NCBI GenBank assembly: GCA_026770585.1
Contig: MU646800.1
Location: forward strand, 151,786-165,720
Source of the DNA: Baffinella frigidus
Taxonomy: Eukaryota > Cryptophyceae > Cryptomonadales > Baffinellaceae
Reading direction: 5' to 3'
DNA length: 13,935 bases
Part shown: positions 6,145 through 12,445 of the stretch, piece after piece
Position numbering within the stretch: the first letter of the stretch is position 1
Layout of the letters: each line of letters begins with the position of its first letter
Translations under genes and position numbers: made by a program
The notes under the pieces: model-generated
The model's input: the letters and a program-made list of their open reading frames with translations, nothing else
The model's database searches: none
Told to the model about the DNA's origin: nothing

Positions 6145-6793
6145 ATCTTAGTCATGGTTTTAATCTCAAAATAGCATCTCCCAACAATAAGATGACACAA
6201 AAAGGCAAAAAAAATGGTGGATCCCCCAATACGGGTAGTGGCAGTTTTTTTGCCTCAGAATTCGACCTGAGAGTTCCGGGGTCTTCTTCAAAATCCCTTC
6301 GAAGTCCGCCGTGTGGCTCTCGTGCGAAGATTACAACACTAACAGGGCTTACCCCGGATCCAGTCCAAGGTGCCCCGCGACCCTCTTAGCCGTACATGCG
6401 ACCCTCTCGAGGCGTTTTTTTAGCGCCGAAATCCGCGCCTACGAGTGCCTCTAGCTTAATGGCCTGACTGTTCTATCTGGAACGTGATCACTTTTTCAAC
6501 TCGGATTTTTAAATCACCTGACCGATTTCGGGGTGGACCCGACCGAAATCAGTTGGGTGATTTGCCCTGAATCACCTAACCGATTTTTTCCCGAGGCGGG
6601 CTCGTCCTGGATTCGGTCCTCTCAGAGGTGCCTGTGTATGCAAGGACCACGGAACGAAACCTTACGGACGTAACGGACCGCTGCCGAGCGGGCAAGGAAC
6701 AGTTCAGCAGTTTTAAAGATTTGTGCCTCAAGCCACGTCCAGATTCTGGACCTGGACTTTTAATGCGTTCCCAGTTCCCTCGAGAGCGGTGTC
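6145..6793. other. Non-coding stretch with one imperfect hairpin
   Basis: No ORF has protein-like composition or a convincing start. At 6511-6563 an imperfect hairpin pairs AAATCACCTGACCGATTTCG with CCGAAATCAGTTGGGTGATTT. A third related word, AATCACCTAACCGATTTTTT, follows at about 6570-6589. Otherwise I see nothing to name. Confidence 0.5.
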
Positions 6794-6853
6794 GCCGGTT
6801 TCTGCCGCGATCCTGTCTAAAGGGGGGCTTGATGTGATCCGAAAGGAAGCATG
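6794..6853 (+). repeat. Direct repeat shared with 12245-12306, upstream of a telomeric array
   Basis: GCCGGTTTCTGCCGCGATCC, then a G-run, then GAAAGGAAGCATG corresponds to GCCGGTTTTTGCTGCGATCC, G-run, GAGAGGAAGCATG at 12245-12306. Both copies lie 95-140 bp before a telomere-like array, although the arrays run in opposite directions. Confidence 0.65.
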
Positions 6854-6947
6854 TCGATGACAAGAGACACACACGTTTTGGGCCGCTGCTCAATGATACA
6901 CATTTTGGGGATACTACCCTTATATCTCATAACAGTGGACGTGACTA

Positions 6948-7804
6948 GACCCCACACCCTAAACCCTAAACCCCCAAACGATAAACCGTAAACCCTAAGC
7001 CCTAAACCCAAAAACCTTGAACCTTGAACCTAAACCCCAAACCCTAAATCCTGAACCCTAAAACCTAAACACTACACCCCAAACCCTAAACCCTAGACCC
7101 TGAACCCTGGACCCTAAACCCAAAAACCTAAACCCTAAATCCTAAATCCAAACACTAAATCTTAAACCCGAAACCCTCAACCCCAAACCCTAAACCATTA
7201 CCCCTAAACCCTAAACCCTAAACCCTAAACCCTAAACCCTACACCCTAAACCTTAAACCCTAAACCTTGAATCCTACCCCCCCATCCCTCACCCCTAAAT
7301 TGTAAACCCTCAACCCCAAAGCACTAACCCCTCTAACTTAACCTTTCCCTAACCCCTAAACCCTTACCCCTGACACCTAAACCCTAAACCCTACACCCCA
7401 CACCCTACATCTTGAACCCCCAACCCCAAACCCCGAACGCCACACCCTAAACCCTAAACCAGAAGCCACAAAACCCTATTCCTTCAACCCTCACACCTGA
7501 ACCCTAACCCCTAACCCCTAACCCCTAACCCCTAACACCTAACCCCTTACCCCTAACCCCTAACCCCTAACCCCAAACCCCAAACCTCAAACCCTTAATC
7601 CCTCACCCCTAAACCCCACACCCTAAACCCCGAATCCTAAACCTTAAACAGTAAACCCTAAAACCCTACACCCTAAACCCTAAACCCAAACCCTTAACCC
7701 TAAACCCTAAACCCTAAACCTTAAATCATCAACCTTGAACTCTAAACCCTAAGCCCTATAACCTCAACCCTAAACCCAAACCCTAAATCCTAAACCGTCA
7801 ACCG

Positions 7805-7849
<45 letters not shown>

Positions 7850-8008
7850 ACCCCAAACCCTAAACCCTGGACCGTGAACCCTAAATCATAACCCTGAACC
7901 CTAAACCATAAACCCTAAACCCTAAACCCTATAACCCTAAACCATGAACCCTAAACCCTAAACCCTAAACCCTAAACCCTAAACCCTAAACCCTAAACCC
8001 TAAACCAG
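6948..8008 (-). repeat. Interstitial telomeric array, CCCTAAA on the plus strand
   Basis: About 1.06 kb of degenerate CCCTAAA, becoming perfect at 7940-8005 with some eight or more consecutive units. Local variant blocks include CCCTAAC around 7500-7570 and CCCTCAA around 7806-7850. The orientation is opposite to the terminal array. Landmark words at 7318-7331 and 7477-7491 (as reverse complement) match the distal part of the terminal array with identical spacing. No genes. Confidence 0.95.
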
Positions 8009-8012
8009 GAGG

Positions 8013-8107
8013 CAATCGCAAAAGTCAACTTCCCTTGGCCGCACCGTCAACGTTTGGCGGACTTGTGCGATTTCGTTGGATTCTGCCATTGAGTTGACTT
8101 TTGATTG
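8013..8107. repeat. Small inverted-repeat element with CAATC..AAAAGTCAACT ends
   Basis: Ends CAATCGCAAAAGTCAACT (8013-8030) and AGTTGACTTTTGATTG (8092-8107) are inverted, with a 2-bp gap. The AAAAGTCAACT motif is shared with the hairpin at 3556-3680. It abuts the perfect end of the telomeric array. Confidence 0.55.
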
Positions 8108-8183
8108 ACCACCATCATGTCTGAAGTGGACATTGCATCACGGGCGGGGTTCTCAGATAAGCCCATGACAAGTCCCGAGGGGT

Positions 8184-8323
8184 TTGTCCGGGGGAACCTA
8201 TTTTTCTGTCTTTTGCTGGCAACGAAAATTACTACACAATTCGTTCTTACTAGTAATATTAAAGACTTTGTGTAGTAATTTTCGTTACCAGGGAATGAAA
8301 GAAAAATAGGGTTCCTCGGATAA
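8184..8323. mobile_element. Hairpin element, arm type A (copy 3)
   Basis: 140 bp. Left end TTGTCCGGGGGAACCTATTT, right end AAATAGGGTTCCTCGGATAA. The core is AACGAAAATTACTACACAAT facing TTGTGTAGTAATTTTCGTT. It is flanked by an exact 4-bp duplication, GGGT, at 8180-8183 and 8324-8327. It lies downstream of the phosphodiesterase gene and is the only family member outside 674-4216. Confidence 0.9.
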
Positions 8324-8341
8324 GGGTGGCAGAACGCGTGA

Positions 8342-8546
8342 GGTCGCGCCGCCGCACGTGAGCCTAGCGAGAGGGGGGGGAAGGGTGTGAGCCTCGGTGA
8401 GACAGGTAGCGAGCCTCCGACCCAAGCGGGGTCTCCAAGGGCCACCTAGAATGAACAGGTGCTGGACCCACACCGCGCACAGGTTGGTCCTTGTTCGAGA
8501 GAGACCTTTATTAACACCATCACGCCCGCCCTGCATCCCCCCCCAG
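8342..8546 (-). repeat. Phosphodiesterase 3' end and downstream region, duplicated inverted at 11392-11596
   Basis: About 205 bp including the last few codons, the stop and the 3' flank of the phosphodiesterase. The other copy is in opposite orientation and about 95% identical by eye, with the same ACAGGTAGCGAGCCTCC, CACCTAGAATG and GTTGGTCCTTGTTCGAGAGA words. Confidence 0.88.
8507..8512 (-). promoter_or_regulatory. AATAAA, possible polyadenylation signal
   Basis: AATAAA on the minus strand, seven bases after the phosphodiesterase stop codon (8522-8520). It is kept in the inverted copy at 11424-11429. Unusually close to the stop, so its use is uncertain. Confidence 0.35.
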
Positions 8547-9986
8547 GAGGCTACGCCCCACTCGTCCGAGGACAGCTGCTGCGGCTCGGCACGCGGCGCG
8601 GAGGGGCGCGAAGCTGCTCTCTGCCTCCCCCCAGTCGCGCGCCTCTTCGAGTTCAAGGTCGGAGCAGACGGCGTAGAGCGCGCGGTTGTGCCGAAGCTGA
8701 GCGAGTGGAGTCTTCAAGCCCTCCTGGGGGAAGGCGGCCGCGAGGAGGGTGAAGAGGGGGGCGGCGACATGGTCGATGAATCCTGTTTGGAGACCGACGC
8801 GCGATTTGGAGATGCGGTCGTAGAGTGGCGAGACATCCATGCCTGTGGCGCGTTCAGCGTCGCCTTGGAGGAAGAACTCGTCGGTGACGCGCAGCGCCCA
8901 CCGCCGCGCCACCGCCGCGGGTTTGACCACGTTGGAGATGTCCGCGCATTTGACCATGAGCTCCATGGCCAGCTGCTTGTCCATCTCCACCGCCGGGTCC
9001 TCGGCACTTCGCGCGGCGAACTCCTCCAGCTTCTCGAAGTATTCCCCATGGCGCGTCATGTCGGTGGCGAGGATAATCTTCGAGACCGAGGATCGAAACT
9101 GGTAGTACTGCACGGAGGAGAGCCCTTCGAGGATCCCGACGCCTCTGTCGCACATAAATTCGAGCGCGCGTAGCGCATGGTGTTTCTCGAGGAGCGCGTC
9201 ACGGAATACGATGTCCTTGTACTTGCCGCGCGTCGCGTCCCCCGCTGCCTTGGAGAGGAACTGCGACGTCACCCCCGGGTGCTCCATGTCGTGACAGAGA
9301 GCCGCGGACAGGAGGGCGAAGCGCTCCCAGGCGTCGAGGCGCGCCATGGTCCCGGTGCACGTTGCGAGAGCGTTGGTCGTCTGCATCACGTCGACCACGT
9401 GGTAGAAGTTGTGGTAGGGGTTGTCGAGCATGGAGGCGCGGACCGCGAGGATGAAGCGGCGCACTTTGTGCTCTTCGAGCCCCACGGGAAGCCCGGCGCT
9501 GACGAACATCTCCAGAGCCAGGTGGCAGAGGACATCGCTGGGCAGGGTTGTTGGATCGAGATCGAAGCTGAGAAGCTGCCGCTTGCTTGAGGCGAAGAGA
9601 TCGTCGTCGATCGCGGACCACTTGGGGAGGACTGCACGCGCGCGGCCGTGCCGCTTGGTGGGTCCTTCTTTCCTGTGGCGCCCGGCGATCTTGACGCTGT
9701 GTGTCCACCAGAACGCAGGGCGCAGGAGGAAACGGTGGCGCAGCTGATGTGCCGCGGACAAGTCGTCCACTAGCTCGCACGCGGCCGAGCTGCCGGTCCG
9801 CGAGAAGTTGATGGTGCTGGCGGCGCTAGCGATAGTCTCCAGGTGCCCCTCGGACCCCGATCTGCGCATTTTGGGGCGCTCATTGACGTCCGCCGTCGAG
9901 AACCCGTGGATGTCCGCGAGGTTCGTGGCGCACCGAAAGGCGGGCGGGTTGTTGCCCTCGGAGGCGAAGCCGGCGTCGTCGGCCAT
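8520..9986 (-). CDS. Class I 3',5'-cyclic nucleotide phosphodiesterase
   Basis: This enzyme hydrolyses cAMP and/or cGMP to the 5'-monophosphate, ending cyclic-nucleotide signals. From the chosen ATG it has 488 residues and no visible intron. The HD-type catalytic domain fills about residues 140-430. Visible signatures are YHNFYHVVDV, with H192 (general acid) and H196 (metal); CHDMEHPG, with H232 and D233 (metal); KCADISN, with D349 (metal); and QTGFID, with Q401 as the conserved base-binding glutamine. EFFLQGDAE and SPLYDR are also typical. All metal ligands are present, so it should be active. Residues 1-100 are low complexity, with no GAF, PAS or membrane segment, so it is probably soluble. 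The open frame extends 35 codons upstream to 10091 but has no earlier ATG; the ATG at 9986 has G at +4. Substrate preference cannot be read from this sequence. It is the only clearly intact gene here, and its 3' end is duplicated at 11392-11596. Confidence 0.93.
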   Translation of the reverse strand: MADDAGFASEGNNPPAFRCATNLADIHGFSTADVNERPKMRRSGSEGHLETIASAASTINFSRTGSSAACELVDDLSAAHQLRHRFLLRPAFWWTHSVKIAGRHRKEGPTKRHGRARAVLPKWSAIDDDLFASSKRQLLSFDLDPTTLPSDVLCHLALEMFVSAGLPVGLEEHKVRRFILAVRASMLDNPYHNFYHVVDVMQTTNALATCTGTMARLDAWERFALLSAALCHDMEHPGVTSQFLSKAAGDATRGKYKDIVFRDALLEKHHALRALEFMCDRGVGILEGLSSVQYYQFRSSVSKIILATDMTRHGEYFEKLEEFAARSAEDPAVEMDKQLAMELMVKCADISNVVKPAAVARRWALRVTDEFFLQGDAERATGMDVSPLYDRISKSRVGLQTGFIDHVAAPLFTLLAAAFPQEGLKTPLAQLRHNRALYAVCSDLELEEARDWGEAESSFAPLRAACRAAAAVLGRVGRSLLGGDAGRA

Positions 9987-10138
9987 GTGTGCGAAGGAGG
10001 GGGGGTTGGTGCCGTGCTTCTTGTGGGGTGTTGTTGCGGGGGGACACGACAAGACAACTCTCAGAACGTTGTGGAAGAATGCTAAAAACAATCCCCTCGT
10101 CGGTCCTCCTGTTGTAAAACGACCCCTGAGAGCCTTCT
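9987..10138 (-). promoter_or_regulatory. 5' flank of the phosphodiesterase gene
   Basis: Only about 150 bp separate the phosphodiesterase ATG from the mobile-element-like inverted repeat at 10139. I see no TATA box. If the promoter is conventional, it must overlap that element or lie within this short space. Confidence 0.35.
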
Positions 10139-10517
10139 AAAGTCCACGCGACCCCCCTCGTCATCATATCGTCCATCAATTCGATTGTGAATCACGAGAT
10201 TGGAGTAACAATTTCAGGGCCCCCCTTATTATCTTTTGACAGTTGTGGTTAATTTCGTCAGCATTTGGACGAATGGATCCAAACAGAGCAGTCGCGAGCT
10301 TCGTACGAAGTAGTCGCCCCCTAATGCTCGAGTGGTTCAGAATTGTTGAATAATGCTGGAACAGGAGAGGTGGGGGAGTTCCTTGTGGCAATTCTTGTGA
10401 AATTGTTACTCCAATCTCGTGTTGTTACTCCAATCTCCCTGAAATTGTTACTCCAATCTCGTGATTCACAATCGAATTGATGGACGATATGATGACGAGG
10501 GGGGTCGCGTGGACTTT
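10139..10517. mobile_element. 379-bp element with 81-bp perfect terminal inverted repeats
   Basis: 10139-10219 and 10437-10517 are exact reverse complements over 81 bp, from AAAGTCCACGCGACCCCCCT inward to GGAGTAACAATTTCAGGG. The interior has three copies of GTTACTCCAATCTC near its right end (10405-10464). It also holds a segment (10351-10399) repeated inverted at 10912-10963. There is no transposase and no clear target duplication. The perfect identity of the arms suggests a recent event or ongoing correction between arms. It sits directly upstream of the phosphodiesterase. Confidence 0.85.
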
Positions 10518-10577
10518 GGGGTTTGGGGTTTGGGGTTTGGGGTGTGGGGTTTGGGGTTTGGGGTTTGGGGTTTGGGG
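10516..10577 (+). repeat. Variant telomere-like TTTGGGG tract
   Basis: Eight or nine heptamer units of TTTGGGG, one GTGGGGT variant, directly abutting the right arm of the inverted-repeat element. G-rich strand on plus, the same sense as the terminal array. Four or more G-runs make quadruplex formation likely. Confidence 0.85.
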
Positions 10578-10967
10578 TAGCTCGTATGGGGGGGGGTTAG
10601 GATTCGGGGGTCCCACCTTTTTGACAAGACAAGCTCCCCGCAGGGGCCGCCGGAGGCTTTGCACACACCAACAAAATTCACTTCAGTGGCTTGCCTCACC
10701 TTGAAAGGCCCTTTACCCCGGCTTGCCTCCACTTTATTTTACCGCACGAACCACACGAGAAAGGGGGCACCTCCCTCGTCGAAGAAACCGTCTTGTGTGG
10801 ACAGGGCCACCTCGCTCAGAAGAAGAAACCGCCACCCCCGTCCATTGATTCTGTTCGCTGGAGTGGCCTCGTGTGTGAGTGTGGCCTCCTTCGAAAAGAG
10901 GAGGAAGAAACCACAAGAATTGCCACAAGGAACTCTCCCCCCACCTCTCCTGTTCCAGCATTACACA
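10578..10967. other. Stretch without recognised gene; contains an inverted repeat copy
   Basis: 10912-10963 is the inverted copy of 10351-10399, with a 3-bp insertion. The rest shows nothing I can name. On the minus strand CTTTCAAG followed by GTGAGGC near 10700 resembles a strong splice donor after a short frame, but there is no domain to support an exon. Confidence 0.45.
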
Positions 10968-10974
10968 GAAGTCT

Positions 10975-11391
10975 TGCCCGGAAAACCGTGCCCGGCCCGG
11001 GGTACCCGAAAAAAATTGCCCGGTTGCCCGGACCCCGGGCAACAGGGTAAATTTTTCCCCGGGCACCGGGCAACCGGGCCGGGCCGAGCACCGGGCCGGG
11101 CACCCTGGACCCGGGCACCCCGGGTCGGGCAATCCCGGGCACCGGGCAACCGGTCCGGGCCGGGCACCGGGCCGGGCAAGGTGTCGGGCCGGGTCCGGGC
11201 GGGCAAGTCCGGGCGCTGCCTGGGCAAGTCCGGGCAGCCCCGGGCAACCTTGCCCGGCCCGTGTCCGGCAGGCTGCCCGGACTTGCCTCCCGGGCAAGTC
11301 CGGGCAGCTGCCCGGGCAAGTCCGGGCAACCCCGGGCAACCCCGGGCAACCCGGGCCGGGCAAGGTTGCCCGGGGAAGCCCCGGGCAACCT
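10975..11391. repeat. CCGGGC-rich low-complexity satellite
   Basis: About 415 bp made almost entirely of CCGGGC and its reverse complement GCCCGG, separated by CA, CAA, CAAG and similar spacers. I count more than twenty CCGGGC on plus and about ten GCCCGG. Spacing is irregular, so it is not a clean tandem. Long Pro/Gly/Arg-rich frames appear on both strands but are composition artefacts. It ends exactly where the duplicated phosphodiesterase 3' end begins. Confidence 0.9.
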
Positions 11392-11596
11392 GGGGGGGAA
11401 TGCAGGGCGGGCGTGATGGTGTTAATAAAGGTCTCTCTCGAACAAGGACCAACCTATGCGCGGTGTGGGACCAGCACCTGTACATTCTAGGTGGGGCCCT
11501 TTGAGACCCCGCTTGGGTTGGAGGCTCGCTACCTGTCTCACCGAGGCTCACACCCTCCCCCCCCCCCTCGCTAGGCTCGCGTGCGGTGGCGCGACC
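11392..11596 (+). pseudogene. Detached 3' end of a phosphodiesterase copy
   Basis: In plus orientation this carries the equivalent of the last codons (an extra A in GGGGGAATGCAGGGCGGGCG shifts the frame), the TGA at 11414-11416, AATAAA at 11424-11429 and the 3' flank. It is an inverted duplicate of 8342-8546. No catalytic-domain sequence remains upstream, where the CCGGGC satellite takes over. It is a relic, not a gene. Confidence 0.8.
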
Positions 11597-11639
11597 ACAT
11601 GCGCTCCTCCACCATTCACCCCCCCCACGGTGGCTAGGG

Positions 11640-11743
11640 TATCCCTCCAGTACCCAGTAAGCTCATACGCCCTACGGTAGGGCCCTAGGACCTGCCTGGG
11701 GCGAGTTAGGGTGAACATTCGCCCTACGGCCACTTAAGGGATA
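11640..11743. repeat. Palindromic repeat with TATCCC..AAGTG ends (copy 3, left end altered)
   Basis: The right end CACTTAAGGGATA is intact. The left TATCCCT is followed by a short insertion before AGTAAG. The interior CATACGCCCTACGGTAGGGC and CCTAGGACCTGCC match the copy at 138 closely. Confidence 0.65.
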
Positions 11744-11759
11744 GCAGAACCTAGACACC

Positions 11760-11815
11760 TTCTCCCTTTGCTGGAGAGGCCCTCCGCTTTTGCTAGGAGA
11801 GGTCTTCCCCTTTTG
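11760..11815 (+). repeat. Short tandem repeat, about 27-bp unit
   Basis: Roughly two and a half imperfect units of CCCTTTTGCT followed by GGAGAGGCCCTCC or a variant. It runs directly into the palindrome at 11816. Confidence 0.5.
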
Positions 11816-11937
11816 CTACAGGGGTACCTCGCTCATAAGAAACCGCGCCCCCCTAGGACCCTACAGTAGGCCTATGCCTAGGGCCCTATGGTGGTCCTAG
11901 GGGGTGGGCGTTTCTTATGAGCGAGGTACCCCTGTAG
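11816..11937. repeat. Palindromic repeat with CTACAGGGGTACCTCGCTCA ends
   Basis: The outer 28 bp are perfect inverted repeats (CTACAGGGGTACCTCGCTCA then TAAGAAAC, against the mirror ending GGTACCCCTGTAG). The interior CCCCCCTAGGACC mirrors GGTCCTAGGGGG. This is the best copy of the family; a worn copy lies at 21-137. Confidence 0.8.
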
Positions 11938-12445
11938 GTGGGATCCACGAGGCTCGTACGAGTAGCCGAAATGCGAGCCTCGGTCAGACAGGTAGCGAGC
12001 CTCGGTCATGGGCCAGGTTGCGAGCCTCTAGTTGACTGATGTGAAGGGTCAATGAACTCAGGTTTGATCCCAGCGTGTGTTGCCTCACGGCCTTGCGAGA
12101 CGCCTCTCGACCCAAGTGGGGTCTCAGGAACGCCAGGGAGCAATGACGCTCTCTCACAACCCCTGCACCCCTTGCATGCGTTAGTCCCTCTGCACCCTCT
12201 GGGCCTGTAGTAGGAGAGGGCACTCCCACTCTGGGAGGGGATGAGCCGGTTTTTGCTGCGATCCTCAGCACCGGGGGGGGCTGAACGTGACTCGAGAGGA
12301 AGCATGGCTTTTCTGCAGAACCAGTTCCAGTGTCCGCCCATGTTGGCAGTTGAGATAACCTAAAGGACCTAAAGGACTGAATCAGGAAACTCGCGGTGTG
12401 GCTCGCAATCAGTCGCGCAGATGCAACAACTTCGTGGATTCAGGG
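11938..12445. other. Subtelomeric non-coding stretch with shared repeat pieces
   Basis: GCGAGCCTC recurs around 11968, 11996 and 12019. AGACAGGTAGCGAGCCTC and the CGACCCAAG-GGGGTCTC word near 12110 relate to 8394-8435. 12245-12306 pairs with 6794-6853, and 12323-12380 resembles 3096-3150. The minus-strand frames here have no protein-like features. Confidence 0.55.

Noticed and set aside
6576-6893. Minus-strand frame of 105 codons
   Set aside because: No domain, no credible start codon context, and it overlaps the repeat shared with 12245-12306.
674-8323. CRISPR array or regulatory hairpin array in a bacterial sense
   Set aside because: The repeats are irregularly spaced over kilobases, each with its own 4-bp target duplication, in a genome with TTTAGGG telomeres. 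This fits transposable elements.
8397-9780. Plus-strand and alternative minus-strand frames over the phosphodiesterase, up to 258 codons
   Set aside because: Shadows of GC-rich coding DNA; only the minus-strand frame at 8520-9986 shows conserved family motifs.
9987-10091. Phosphodiesterase start at 10091, adding 35 residues
   Set aside because: The codon there is TTG, unlikely in a nuclear eukaryotic gene; the first ATG in frame is at 9986.
10425-10732. Minus-strand frames rich in PNPKPQT repeats
   Set aside because: They are translations of the TTTGGGG tract, not a protein repeat.
10659-11551. Collagen-like Pro/Gly/Arg frames of about 190-281 codons on both strands
   Set aside because: All come from the CCGGGC satellite and overlap in several frames at once.
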